Assembly: GCA_025667525.1 (NCBI GenBank) | Contig: CM046874.1 | Span: 422,823,729 to 422,887,728 of the forward strand | Reading direction: 5' to 3' | DNA length: 64,000 bases | Origin: Glebionis coronaria | Taxonomy: Eukaryota; Streptophyta; Magnoliopsida; Asterales; Asteraceae | In this document: piece by piece, positions 1 through 11,169 of the stretch | How the letters are laid out: each line of letters opens with the position of its first letter | Position numbering within the stretch: position 1 is the stretch's first letter | Notes under the pieces: generated by a model | What the model was told of the DNA's origin: nothing | What the model saw: the letters and a program-made list of their open reading frames with translations, nothing else | The model's database searches: none | Position numbers and translations under genes: made by a program

Positions 1-201
1 TATGAATACTTACTCTCACGCTGTTGTCTAATCGTGGGGTCCGTCCCTACGGTAAGTGCTAACAGTTTTATTCTACGTGTGCAGGAATTCGTCAATCACA
101 TCTCTTGATAGTACAAGATCCTTTTATAATACAAGGCATCTAAGTACCTCCCGACGAGTACTTAGATCTACTTTTGACCCCGACAGATCACTGTACTAAC
201 A
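1..201 (+). repeat. 3' tail of the Tat element 5' LTR
   Basis: The stretch ends in CA at 200-201, two bases before a PBS-like sequence, where a 5' LTR should end. The matching 3' LTR starts at 20353 but is cut off after fewer than 100 bases, so the LTR pair cannot be compared here. A GGTAAGTGC donor-like site near 50 and a GTGTGCAG acceptor-like site near 78-85 are visible, but I have no evidence that they are used. Confidence 0.5.
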
Positions 202-203
202 AG

Positions 204-220
204 TGGTGCCATCCATGGGA
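204..220 (+). other. primer-binding-site-like sequence
   Basis: TGGTGCCATCCATGGGA lies two bases after the LTR end. It has the TGG start expected of a site pairing with the CCA end of a tRNA, and resembles the PBS form common in plant Tat and Athila elements with changes in the middle. I cannot name the tRNA with certainty. Confidence 0.45.
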
Positions 221-474
221 TCCGGTTCACAACTGCGTTCCATAAAAAAACTCATTTCACAACGGGCGAACAGGCAAGAGACCCCCCAACACTTGCTACG
301 CCCGTCGTGCGAAATACATGTGTTGAGAAAACAAAAAAAGGTGCAGAACACCCTGAATTGAAAGCATTGGACGCCATCATCAGGGATTTCTGTGATAAAC
401 ACTTCGACCATTTGTTACCCGAAATAGACAAAACGTTTCAAGAAGAAGAACAATGTAAGAAAAAGATGTAATTT
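221..474 (+). other. Tat leader before gag, no clear gene
   Basis: This untranslated leader lies between the PBS and the first gag-like ORF. It carries no motif or long frame that I can support. Confidence 0.4.
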
Positions 475-1823
475 GTGAAAGCACGCCCTACATACGGGGA
501 AAGCTCCAAGAGGAGCCAGAAGGGAAACGAGCTCTTCGACTACTTAGAGTCCGTCACCCCACGACCTAATAAAGTTAGGGAGAATGAGAGGCAGGCATCC
601 TCGGATAGAAGGGAAAGCCACGGGCAATGCCGAGATACTACTTCACGAACCCGATACGGTTCTACCGTCCGGAGAAATCGTAATGATGTAGAGGCACTCA
701 CCAGGCTAAGACCGCAGGACGAAAGAGTATTTGACAGACTAAAGAAAAAAGATCACAAGAAGAGAAGTCCTATTACCAGACGAAACCGAAACGACGAGGA
801 AACGTCTAAAAATTAATCAGAGATAGATGAGAGCGACAAAAAATAGAATTTCAAAGAAGGCGAAATCTACAGAAAGTAGTGATGACCTGTCCCGTCCTTG
901 GCTATGTGAAGACGTTGACCCATTCACACCCCGCATCCAGAATTTCGACTTCCCAAAGAAAATAAGAATGCCAAGTCAAGTCAAGACGTATGATGGATCG
1001 AGAGATCCAGAAGATCATGTCAAAATCTTTCATGCATCAGCCAAAGTAGAAAAATGGCCCATGCCCACGTGGTGCCACATGTTCAATTCTACATTGATCA
1101 GCAACGCTCGAGTGTGGTTCGATGACTTCCCAGCAGAAACAATCGACGGCTATGACGACTTAAAAGCATCATTCTTAGCCAACTATCTCCAAGAAAAGAA
1201 GTGCATCAAAGACCCCCTGGAAATCCACCACATTAAACAAAAAGATGGAGAATCCATAGAGGATTTCATGAAACGATTCTAGATCGAAGTCCCCCACGTT
1301 AAAGCAGCTCCGGAATGCATGAAAATATCAGAATTCATGCATGGTATCACACATTCAGGCGTAATCAAACGTTTACATGACAATATACCTAGGACAATGG
1401 ATGAGGCAATGAGGGAAACCGTAGCCTTTCTCAGGGGAGAGGTTGCGGTCGCTCACCAGTCCAGAAAAAAGCAGCACCCACAAGGAAGAATAATGGGAAT
1501 AGAAAGGCCCACTTGGACAGAAGATCCGACTTCTGAAACAACCAAAGATTAGAAAGAGGAAGGACAGGTCCACTTTCTCAAAAACACCAAAGGAAATCTT
1601 AACTCTTGAAAGGGTAAAGTTCAAATCACCACCCCCAATGACCACCCCATCGGACAAGAGAGACCCAAACAAATACTGCGAGCATCATGGAGATATCAGG
1701 CACAACACAGACAAATTCCAGCACTTAAAAAGGCAACATGATGAGTTAGCCAGAAACGGAAAGCTGACAAATGGATTAAGGAAGTCAGAAATAGCAACGG
1801 AAAAGACCAACAAAAAGTGGTAA
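475..1823 (+). pseudogene. Tat gag (capsid) pseudogene
   Basis: Gag would form the virus-like particle that packages the element RNA. The region is broken into pieces in different frames: 475-816 (basic, Arg/Lys-rich), 827-1282, 1319-1552 and 1638-1823. The 827-1282 piece holds the retrotransposon gag core, with the order 'YDGSRDPEDHVKIF', 'NARVWFDDFPAETI' and 'DGESIEDFMKRF'. This is the recognisable plant Ty3 gag layout. An in-frame TAG ends this piece and its frame resumes at 1319; the frame changes again before 1638. The piece at 1638-1823 has a His/Cys-containing segment near its start (KYCEHHGDIRHNTDKFQHL), the usual place of a nucleic-acid binding region after the capsid. The protein cannot be made as one product. 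Confidence 0.8.
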
Positions 1824-1866
1824 AAAATCTGAGACACAAGCAAGAGACAAAGCTCCGACAATCCTT

Positions 1867-2700
1867 ATGATCCACTCCTGGCAGAGAACCACGAAAAGAA
1901 AAGTATTAAAAAATTTCACCCAAAAATTTGAGATATCCTTCCCACCATTAAACCGAGCAGAGGTTGAGGAAAGTCCCATAGTTATCGAAGTCGAGATAAG
2001 AGACCATCATATAAACAGAGTATATGTGGACCGAGGATCAGCTTTTGAAATCATGTACGAGCACTATTTTCAACGACTACATCTAAGAATTAGAGAAACA
2101 ATGACTCCAGCCACAACCTCCCTGATAGGTATTAATGGCGAAGCCACATGTTCGCTGGGGCGGATAAAGTTGAAAGTACTCATAGGAGACAAAGTACATA
2201 AGGCATAGACATAAATGAGTTTTATGGTCGTACAATCACATTCGTTATATAATGTCATCCTCGAAAGACCCGACATCCGCCAATTAAAAGGAGTATCGTC
2301 AACAGCACACGGAATGATAAAACTTCCTATATTAGGAGGAGTACTCACACTCCACAGTGGAACAACTCACGAGATGATTAAACTTCCTATAAAAGCAGTA
2401 GAACCCATGCTCCACGTTGAGACAAACGCACAGCAAGAATGCATAATAACAAATGAACAACGCAAAGAACCGCGGGTAACCACGGGCAAAAAAGCAAAGG
2501 ACCTAAAAGCCATAGCCACATGGGAATTCAAAGATACAAGAGCTTCCCAAAGGTGTACTGAAAAGCATAATACAAAGATCAAAGATAAACTGCCAAATCA
2601 AAAAAGGAGAAACCTGACAAACACTACAAAGAACGTAGAAGAGAATAACTCAGAGGCCCGAAAGAGATACCCGACAATAAAATGAGGAAGAAGACACAAG
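1867..2700 (+). pseudogene. Tat aspartic protease region, decayed
   Basis: This is the retroviral-type aspartic protease that would process the gag polyprotein. Two pieces (1867-2208 and 2215-2685) share one frame, separated by a TAG. The active-site area reads 'VYVDRGSAFEIMYEHYF'. The Asp is present, but the residue after it is Arg rather than the small residue expected in an Asp-Thr/Ser/Gly-Gly loop, so activity is doubtful. The downstream segments 'SLIGINGEATCSLGRIKL' and 'FMVVQSHSLYNVILERPDI' match the usual order of this domain in Tat elements. Nothing resembling a reverse transcriptase follows. Confidence 0.7.
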
Positions 2701-4635
2701 TCCTTAAAAAAAGGCATACCCAACAATGAAGAGATGGCAAGGATAATGAGAGCCGGAACACAGAAATAAGTCATAGGTCCAACTGGGCTAACCAATCGAC
2801 AATTGCACATAGGCTCCGCAAGCCTCATTACAGAATGCCACCAAGGCTGCCACTCACTTCAGAAGAAAGATTGGCAAGAAGAACCCCACACAGATATTCA
2901 ATCAAAATCCCCGCAAATACCAAAAATAAATACCACCAGATAAGGGGCACAAAAGTAGGAAAGAGGTCGCTTAACACAAGCCAAGATATTCCTAGCAACA
3001 CAAAAATACCAAGAAAAAATAATACCATGCTGACACCCATACGCCAAATAAACAAATACCTATAGGGGCGGAAACGCCAAAATAATAAACCTAACCCAAG
3101 AAAATACATAGCCGGAGTCGAACAAGAAGAATTCCCGAGTATCATACTCACAACGAAAAGAAAAATGACAGAACCAGGAAAAACGAACGGGGTAGCTGAA
3201 TCAACCCCCACTCAAAGCCTCAAGAACACCCAAAAACTATGCTAAAATCTACTCAACTCGAGCAAATCTATGTCAAAATCAATAGAAAATCGTTGAAACT
3301 CTTCAAAAATAGAGAAAACAGAAAAGAAAATAGAAAAGAAAACAATCTCCTATGAAGAAAAGAAACGAGCAGAGTGTTCAAAAGAACCAAAACACAAGAA
3401 GCAAAGCTAGCAAGACTAATAGTTCTGATCCCGAAGAAATAACTTACCTTGTTCCTATCTTCCTTGAAAGAAGATAGTAACGCAGCATCACCGGAAGACA
3501 AAAAAACCCAAAGGAACACCAAACTACTTTGTTGATTGGGAACTCCAAGAGTCAAAGAAAAATACGACAACGGAAAAAGTATTAATGATAAACATAGTCA
3601 AAGGGGCTAAAACGTCAAAAACATATTCCCAAAAACACACGAAAACGGCAATCAATAACCAACCAGTCAAACAGAAATCGCCAAATTGAGAATCCAAAGA
3701 AGGGACACAAAAATGGAATACCACCCCCAAACATACACAACATTTACTACAAACCCCAGACAGCTATCAGGGAGCAATTGTCAATAGACTTTTTGTCATA
3801 AAAGACAAGGGTAGGGATGCCCCACGTAGGCAGATCACCATACATAAATGACTCTCAAAAGGAAGAATAACCACAAATCCAAGAGGGATAAAACCCAAAC
3901 AGGATTTAAACCTTAAATCTCAAGCATCAAGCAAAAAACAAATGATCTCAGCAAAAAATCTCAGTAAAACCGTCCGCATCTCGCAAAATCAGCACCAACA
4001 GGGAAGGTCGTGGAGCACTATAAATGGAAACCAAATTGCAGGCTTTCCGAACACGGAAGTCGGGCTTTCAAAAAAAGAAAAAAGGAAAACAATCCAAAAA
4101 TAAAATAAAAAGGCAAACTAGAGAAAAATCTGGAACAAACGGCAAGAAGAAAGAAAAGCAACAAAAGACGGAACATGCAAGCTAAGGCAAAAGGAAAAGC
4201 AACAAACAGGATAAAGCATACAACATCTTTAACTTGCCTAAAGATGTGCTACATCTAGACCTACTTCTATAGAAAATCCTAAGTAAGTGTAAGCCCTCTA
4301 ATGTAAGCCACGGACGACTATCGACCAGCAGGCAGAGGCAACTTTATTCTTATTATCATGTACTTAGTTATTTATACATTTTCCAAAAAATTAATGAGAT
4401 GTGGAGACTAGCTACCTCCAGACAAGTTTTTTTTCAAAAAAAACTTTACTTACATGACAAACTCACAAATGATAATCTGTGCGCACAATATTATCTCTGT
4501 GATAATAAATGAAAATTACACTAAGAACCCTAAGCGGTAAACTCAGAATAAAGTATGTAAGAGGCATTGCAAGCCCGGTATGGGAACTCTCCCAAAGAAA
4601 AGCCTATCAACATAACAACAGATAGCATAAAAGTC
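2701..4635 (+). other. Tat interior without recognisable pol
   Basis: About 1.9 kb lies where RT, RNase H and integrase should be. All frames are short and A/Lys-rich, and I find no polymerase or integrase motif on either strand. A few residues of protease or linker sequence may continue to about 3200. The stretch is consistent with a large deletion in an ancestral copy followed by drift. Confidence 0.5.
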
Positions 4636-4812
4636 AGACCCGCCAAGAAGTGTGCAGATAAGGAAATATCTTAAAAAGAAAGCTACACCCACTAAGGAGT
4701 GTGCAAAAAGAACAGGGACATTCCCAAAAAAAGCCACACCCACTAAGCAGTGTGAAAAAACAAAAGATCTCCTAAACAAAGCCACACTCATTAAAACAGT
4801 GTATAAGGGGAC
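4636..4812 (+). repeat. four degenerate ~50-bp tandem units with short stem potential
   Basis: Units contain the core CACACCCACTAAGxAGTGTG or close variants, at about 4640-4655, 4685-4703, 4735-4753 and 4782-4803. Each core can form a short CACAC/GTGTG stem. Tandem repeats between the coding part and the 3' LTR are known from Tat and Ogre elements. Confidence 0.5.
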
Positions 4813-4911
4813 CAAGAGGGGCCATCATAGGCTACAAATACAAATGTCTTAGATATAAATCACAACGTGCACAAAGTAAAAAGTAGCTACAAGGAAAAGA
4901 CTAAGAAAAGT

Positions 4912-6281
4912 TCAACAAACAGCAGTAGTGACAACAGTCCTAAAAACAAAAGGACCAACATCCACAAAGAAAACAAAAGAAGCAGCGGCATCCAGAACAC
5001 TGAAGGAAGTAAAACTGGCGGAACCAGACAACACATTGTAATCCGAAAAATTCAAGGAAGAAGTGGTAGCCGCAACACCTCCAAAATCCGAGGAATTAGC
5101 TTCCCCGGATACACTACCTATACCAGAGAAAAATGGCAAAGACTCAAGCAAAGGGACCCCCATAGCACCACTAGAGGGAGAATTGGTAGCATGATCTAAC
5201 AACCTAACACTGATCTCTCCCAACAAAACAGCAGGGGAAACCTCTCGACCAATGCCCTGTGAACTAGTGGAGGCGCCATCATGGATAGGATGGACAAGCC
5301 GAAAAGTAGAAAGAGGCAAGGTACCACCACCTTGAGCCAGATTCTCAGACTATACATCGGCCATCAACCGATCAACATGATCCCCTTTTCGAGACTCCAA
5401 TAAATCCAAGAAAGGAAACTCCAAGGAAGTAAACACATGCACTGCATTCACAAACTTGAGCTCAGCCTCTGGATCAAAAGCAGCTACTTGAGCCAACGAC
5501 CTTACTTCTGGGCACAAGTCATAAAAATACCGAAGGATTCTCTATACCACTCTCCAAACCCCTCTAAATACCCAAATTCTGGGCACAAGTCATAAAAAGA
5601 CCGAAGGATTCTCTATAAACATTAGACTTGCGATACAACTCTATAACCAAACAGAGACCAGAACCCATGATCCATCGCTGGGCCGCAGCAGTAGTCAGAA
5701 ACCGAGGTAACACCTCTTTATCAAGAAAAGGGTGAAGAGTGCCTAACTTAGACACAGCAGACTCTTTGCTAGAAAGCTGATCAGCTAACCCACCACACAC
5801 ACCCTCAAGCTCCAAAATCCGAGCCTTAAAACCATCGATAGACCTGGAAAGAGAGTTAACCTGACTTACCAGAGCTTCATTTTTCAGCGTCCCTAGCCAA
5901 CAAAGAAGCCTTTGCATGCTCCAGAGAAGAGACTTGACTATGAAGCTCCGCAACAATAGCATTTTCCTTCTCAAGATAAGCCACTCTAGCCCTCAAAAAC
6001 CGAATCTCAACATCTTTCTAAAATAAATTGAGGAGCACCGGCACGCTAAGAGCGCAACCCATGGACCTCCCTCAAACATCCCTCAAAACGAGTCCTAAGC
6101 TCAGAACCTAGGCCCACTTGACGAGCAGAACCAACATTGAATTTAGCAAATAATTGCTCCAAGTCCATATCATGCATCTAAATAAGAAACCCCGGAGGGG
6201 GTAACATGGTCAACCAAACTCTGGCAAACATCAGGATCGTCCAACGTAGAACCATTAGTCACGGACCAAGGGGGGATATAA
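4912..6281 (-). pseudogene. Tat antisense extra gene, 3' (C-terminal) half
   Basis: Read on the minus strand, this continues the gene interrupted by Copia A at 6281/18236. Just inside the junction is 'YIPPWSVTNGSTLDDP', then 'DMDLEQLFAKFNVGSARQV' after a frame change near 6170. Next comes a coiled-coil-like stretch around 5900-5750 ('LVSQVNSLSRSIDGFKARI'), then 'AAAQRWIMGSGLCLVIEL' (about 5690-5640), and a Ser/Pro-rich end with a stop at 4912. This order matches, from memory, a protein class found as an antisense ORF in Tat elements of Asteraceae (putative gypsy-type transposon protein). Its function is unknown. Stops and frame changes make it a pseudogene. Confidence 0.65.
6277..6281. repeat. 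target-site duplication TATAA, left copy (Copia A)
   Basis: TATAA here is repeated at 18236-18240, directly outside the other end of Copia A. A 5-bp duplication is normal for LTR retrotransposon integrase. Confidence 0.95.
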
Positions 6282-6798
6282 TGTTGATCCCAAACTTAGA
6301 TCGATTTAGCTTTATGTATACGAGATTAAATCAAGTAATACACTTAGAGAAACCTTTTTATATGTTTATGATAAACTAAGTGTTATGCGGAATTAACACT
6401 TAAACAAGAACACACAAGATATAAACAAACTTTCACTTTGATTAATGATATCAAACGTGCTTACAATGAAAGTAGTTTACGAATGAAAACTTATATGAAA
6501 CATTAACCTAAAGGTCTTCTTTTATAGACATAAGAAGCCTTATACAATAATCTACGTATCAGCTATTCTAGGTAAAGATAAATATAGAAAATACATTGTT
6601 GTTCTTGTCTTTACTAGAAGTAATCTAGAATACAATAAACGCGTAGAGTATATCTTCCCATTAGTGCTTGTCTTCAATGTATCAACGCTTGACTTTGTCT
6701 TGTCAACGCTTAAGCTGTCAGCGTTTGTTTTGCTCCTGTCAACGCTTGTTTTACTCATGTCAGCGCTCAAGTGAACTGGCCTTAATTTATTCCCAACA
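6282..6798 (-). repeat. Copia A 3' LTR
   Basis: It is 517 bp, bounded by TGTTG and CAACA, and matches 17719-18235 with about 15 substitutions and no length change. It includes a run of the element's 21-nt motif at 6680-6770 and a TATA-like TCTATAAAAGA (minus) at 6518-6528. Confidence 0.95.
6680..6770 (-). repeat. 21-nt motif run inside the Copia A LTR
   Basis: Cores matching TGTCARCGYT on the plus strand start at 6701, 6716, 6737 and 6758, with a TATCAACGCT variant at 6680. Spacing is 21, 15, 21 and 21. On the minus strand the run is open and reads as heptads such as SADMSKT and SVDRSKT. The 5' LTR carries the same run at about 18117-18207, at the upstream end of U3. Confidence 0.85.
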
Positions 6799-6811
6799 AT
6801 CCTCCCCTAAA
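6799..6811 (-). other. Copia A polypurine tract
   Basis: On the minus strand it reads TTTAGGGGAGGAT directly before the 3' LTR TGTTG. This is the expected plus-strand primer site for reverse transcription. Confidence 0.8.
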
Positions 6812-6955
6812 CTTGATATCCACTCTTATGATCAAGTTTCTGAATAAGCATTAAGGACTAGGAGGAATCTTACAAACCTTCTCATATTGGTAATAAATAA
6901 ATCTGATCAAGTCTTTTGCCACGTCACTTGAATAATCAATTTCCAGCTGAGTGTT

Positions 6956-7156
6956 CTACATCTTCTCCAAGATATCCTTGGATATGAAATACTGACCATC
7001 CACAAGTAGATACTCAGCAAACTTTGTAGAAGTCAAATGATAAACACCAGCAGCTGAATATAATCTCCATTGACGACCACTGAGGTCATCTTCAAGAACC
7101 TTCCAAATAGCAGGATCCTTATCTTTGGTCCAAACATTCTCTTGAATGTGGACCAC
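6956..7156 (-). pseudogene. Copia A extra ORF, C-terminal end in a shifted frame
   Basis: This short frame overlaps the end of the 7033-8724 ORF and is probably its true C-terminal continuation after an indel near 7150. It runs through 'DPAIWKVLEDDLSGRQWRLY' and 'EYLLVDGQYFISKDILEKM' to a stop at 6956, about 145 bp before the PPT. The sequence reads like ordinary protein, whereas the last ~40 residues of the longer ORF in the other frame do not. The function is unknown. Confidence 0.5.
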
Positions 7157-8724
7157 AGTTTTATTCCATTAGCTGAAGTTGGTGCTTCAGCCTCATACTT
7201 GGTCTCTAGCAACCTCCATAGGTCTACCAAGTCTTCTCTATCACAACTTGCAAACAAAGATATGAGAGTGGTAAAAGTGTGCACCTCTTTTCCATACCTG
7301 CCAATCTTCCAAAATCCACATTCATCTTCTTCATAGCTCACAATTGGATTCCTGGAATCTAGTGGTAACACTGGTACCATATCTGAAGCTTCTAATGGTG
7401 AGAGCTTGAGGCTCTTTCTTATGACTGTTTCACTTGGATATAATGGATCCATATCTTTGGGAAACTCAAGAGGAACTCCCTTTTTCAATGGTCTGGGAAC
7501 AAACATTGCCTTCTTGAGCTCCATTTCCTCTGCAAGTTCTTCTTTTCTTTCATCAGAAAGAAGTCTTAGAGTGTTTGCTTCCTGCACTCTAACCCAGATG
7601 GGATAAGCTTTGCATTCCAACTCATAAAATGTCAATGCCTTCAATTTCTGATAAGTCCAACCTACTCCATGACATCTGAGTAACATGCAGTATAGCACCC
7701 TTCTATCCCTTTTCAATTCTGATAGAATATTGCTTGCCTTGTGTTTCAAAATAACCTGGCAATCTTTTTGTACTCTGAGGAGAATCTCCAAACCCCATAT
7801 CTGATCTGAAATGGTCAAGTGTGGATTCTCCATACATCTTTCTTCCCAAGCATGATACATTTGAACCACCTTTGGCATATCAAAGTCAACCTGCAATTTC
7901 AACTCTCTCAATTTCTCCTTGGCCAACTCATCTCCATACTCAAGTCTTTCTGGCTGTTCTATGATCATAACACTTGAGTCTGAGCTAGCTTCATCACTTC
8001 CTTCTTTCTCTTCTGAAGTGACAACAAATGGTGACTCTTTCACCTCCTTTCTATCTTGTTCCATGATTTGTGCAGCCAACCTTCTATCAAACTCAATTTG
8101 AGCTGCATTCTTTGGAACAACCTCTTCTACCATAATACCCTTACCCTTATCTAATGGATCAATTGTTGGTAAGGTAGATGGTGATACCTGTGAAGAAACC
8201 TCCTTGATAATGGATGATGACTGGGATACATCACCCTCATGTGCAGGTCTGTCAACGTCCAATTTTGCTGTATCAGCACCCAAAATACTCATGTCAGCGT
8301 TCAACTTCTCCTTGTCAACGCCCAAAGTTCCTACCTCAGCGCCTTTTGCAATTTCCTCCAACATGGCTGCAAATGATAAATTTAAGTTTGTAGGAGAAAC
8401 TAAGGACGTATCAAAACCTGTCTGTTTCTTCAAACTTGTAAGGGCCTCAGCAACATCCAAAGATTGACCATAATGGCTGCCCTTATCACTCACATTTATT
8501 TGATCTTCCTCCCCTTTGGAAGATTCCTCCATCCCTCTCCTTGCACTAGCAGTCTCCAAAATAACAATCCTCTCCCTCAATTGCTTGAGTTCAAGGCCTT
8601 GTGTACTGACAACTTGTACCAAGTCTGCATTTTGCTTTTGCAAGCTCATGCAGACTGCCGTCAATTCCATTAGGGTCATTGGTTCCAATCTGCCCTCTTC
8701 TAAAATGGGTATTTGACCTCCCAA
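7033..8724 (-). pseudogene. Copia A extra ORF, middle and C-terminal part
   Basis: This is the same frame as the 8731-9915 ORF, separated from it by one TAA, so both were probably one protein of nearly 1000 residues. It has a coiled-coil-like start ('MSLQKQNADLVQVVSTQGLE'), a heptad run near residues 128-158 ('LGVDKEKLNADMSILGADTA', period seven), an acidic linker, and a more globular C-terminal half rich in Trp and Leu. I recognise no enzyme motif. It lies downstream of RNase H in the same sense as pol, where env-like or other additional ORFs occur in some plant copia elements. I see no signal peptide or membrane segment, so an envelope role is not supported. Confidence 0.7.
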
Positions 8725-8730
8725 GTCAGA

Positions 8731-9915
8731 TTAATTGGGCATGGATGAGGACTTAATGATGGTGGGACTGCCTTGGCCAGCATCTAAGCCAGAACCAATA
8801 GTCCCAGCCTCATCCATATCACCAACCACACTTGTGGTGGTGGTTCTGCCTGCTACATGGCTAGGACCACCAGAGGAGAACACTCCAGTAGTCCTTTGGC
8901 GTTTTTGTAACCTATATTGTGGGGGTGTAGAAGATGATGTGGATTGGGAGGATGTGGGTTGGTTAAGGGGTGTTTGGGTCTGTGAAGGTTGTGTGTCAAC
9001 GTTGGAAATAGGCACATCAACGCCAACATTTAACTTGTCAGCGTCGAAGGGTTCTTGATCAATTTGCATATGTTCAGGTGAAGGTAATGGTTCAGGTATT
9101 GGGTCAATTTGGGGTTGGGGGTCTGGTTGGGGTTGTGCTGCTGTAATGACAGCAAGCATAGCTTGGGTTAAGGGTAGGTCACGATGTGGGGGTGAGTTCA
9201 TCTTCATAAAAATTGCTTTCTTTTGCACAGGGATCTCATAAAAGTCATTATGATCCCTTGTGCAGTATCCTTGAACATCAAAAACCATTTGTAAAAATCG
9301 GGGATAAGCTAAAGTCATTTTGTTCCCCTTATTTTTACACATGCCCTCAAAAATCATTTTAGAATAATTAAATTTTTGCCAAGTTGCAATACACACAATA
9401 GCACTCGCAATAGATCTATTGATCTCATTGTGTGCAGTGCATTTGGGACTCAAACATTGTAGGAGGACATGTATGAGGTACTTCCAGGCTGGGGGAAACT
9501 CCTGTTTATGATATTTATTTAAAGTTCCTTCATCAGGAAAAGGATAACCCAAAGCCCTTAGTCCTTGTTCTATTTCACTAATGGGAAGGGTGGTGATACC
9601 ATCAGCATCATCAAGATGCAAGGCTTGGCGTACCAAAACCTCAGTAACCACCCAAGGTCTCCCATGAACAATAGAAGTTAATGTAGTCACTCTATTAACT
9701 GTTGAGGAACTAACAGTGTTCCAAAACTGTTTAATATGTGTGACCGGAATGAATGGTGCATGAGAAAGAGCATACCTAAGAGGAGATGCATTCAAATACG
9801 CCACTATTTGTGTGTATTGGGGAAACAGAGCATCATCAGCTTCAAGATACGCGATCATGTTGTGTTGGCTTCTGAACCCCAATTCCAATTCTGATGGTTT
9901 AAACTTTGGTGCCAT
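8731..9915 (-). CDS. Copia A extra ORF, N-terminal part (394 aa)
   Basis: The start is the ATG of 'MAPKFKPSELELGF'; the frame stays open to TAA at 8731 and then continues as 7033-8724. The first ~230 residues look globular, with 'LNASPLRYALSHAPFIPVTH' (about 40-59), 'IKQFWNTV', 'ISEIEQGLRALGYPF' (about 112), 'FPPAWKYLIHVLLQCLSPK' (about 140) and 'WQKFNYSKMIFEGMC' (about 175). The rest is Pro/Gln/Ser-rich and carries 'DADKLNVGVDVPISNVD', the seven-residue motif again. The order of conserved-looking blocks parallels the extra ORF of Copia B. It resembles uncharacterised retrotransposon ORFs common in Asteraceae. The function is unknown. Confidence 0.7.
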   Translation of the reverse strand: MAPKFKPSELELGFRSQHNMIAYLEADDALFPQYTQIVAYLNASPLRYALSHAPFIPVTHIKQFWNTVSSSTVNRVTTLTSIVHGRPWVVTEVLVRQALHLDDADGITTLPISEIEQGLRALGYPFPDEGTLNKYHKQEFPPAWKYLIHVLLQCLSPKCTAHNEINRSIASAIVCIATWQKFNYSKMIFEGMCKNKGNKMTLAYPRFLQMVFDVQGYCTRDHNDFYEIPVQKKAIFMKMNSPPHRDLPLTQAMLAVITAAQPQPDPQPQIDPIPEPLPSPEHMQIDQEPFDADKLNVGVDVPISNVDTQPSQTQTPLNQPTSSQSTSSSTPPQYRLQKRQRTTGVFSSGGPSHVAGRTTTTSVVGDMDEAGTIGSGLDAGQGSPTIIKSSSMPN

Positions 9916-11169
9916 TGTTGAAAGCTATTAAAATGATTGATGAAGATGAAGTTGATAAGAGAAAATTGTGTTAGACAAGAATAATAGGTACCCTGTTTAA
10001 AAATAGGAGCCAAATTTATAGGAGAATAAAATGCATTTGATTGGCCCAAAAAGAGGCAAGTATTTTCAAAATACAATCATGAGAATATTGAAAAAGAATA
10101 ATTTTATCTCATGCATTAAATGAAGTTTATCAGCTCCCAAAATTACGGCCTAAAAATATGTCAAAAAGTAACAACTGGGTAGGACCCATTGAGTGTCAAC
10201 GGTCAAAAATAACCTATCAACGCCCAACGGCTATATTCTTGTCAACGTTTGCCTATAACCATGTCAGCATCTAAATTGGTCACAACAACGCTTGGAAAAA
10301 TACTTGTCAGCGTCCAAAAACAAAAATGTTTAAAAAATGAAAAATGACCTTAACAAAGTAATTTATCCTAGAGAAGATAACCAAAAAGCTGATAATTATT
10401 GTAGGGCGGCAAGCACTGTCCAGTTATGCACACTTGCTTATGCAAGATAGACATAACAGTCCTCTAGTGTCCCTTGCTAACCAAAACTCTTAACAACTAA
10501 GTTACCTTATAAAATTCCTTGTTACTCCCAGGTAAATCCCATAACAAAATTATTCCCAAGTCTCCCAACAGACCACAACCAATTCTAGGCCAAAAATGTC
10601 TTGGCAGCATGCATAGTATATCAACTTTGCATGCTATAGTGCCTCATGATTTAGTAAAACTAACTCATACTCACCTGTGGACACAATCTAGAATTGTGAT
10701 AAGAGTATCATATGGATACCCAAACATCCTAAAGGTTCCTAAAACCTCCCCTTAAACAATGATACATAAGTTGCTAAAAACATGCATGAACATAAAAATT
10801 TATGTCAAGATAGGAATTAAAAATTCCAACCATCATCCATAAACAAAAACTTGTCCAAATGCTTCTCCAATGATCCATACACAACTCTATATCCAATTGT
10901 ATACTGCTAACACCACCTGCACATTTAGATTGAAAACCACAAAACTAACATTGTTGCTGACAACGCCCCGATAACACATAACAGCGTTGAGGTAAGCTTT
11001 GTCAGTGTTAGACAATTATATTGCTGACAACGTCACAAAAACACTTATCAGCGTTCAAGCAACCTTTGTCAGTGTTAGAAAAAGATAGTGGAAAATCTAA
11101 ATTATCAATAAGACCAATAACAATGCATCATCCTGTACAAACTTTTACAAAAAGACTCTAAAACACATA
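9916..11169 (-). other. Copia A spacer between pol and extra ORF
   Basis: About 1.25 kb without a supported gene. It holds two clusters of the 21-nt motif core, at about 10192-10315 and 10958-11075, mostly as TGTCAACG, TATCAACG and TGTCAGTG variants. The spacer may contain a promoter or leader for the extra ORF, but I see no convincing site. Confidence 0.6.

Noticed and set aside
7033..9915. Envelope-like protein in the Copia A extra ORF
   Set aside because: No signal peptide, membrane span or cleavage site is visible, so position alone does not support an envelope call.
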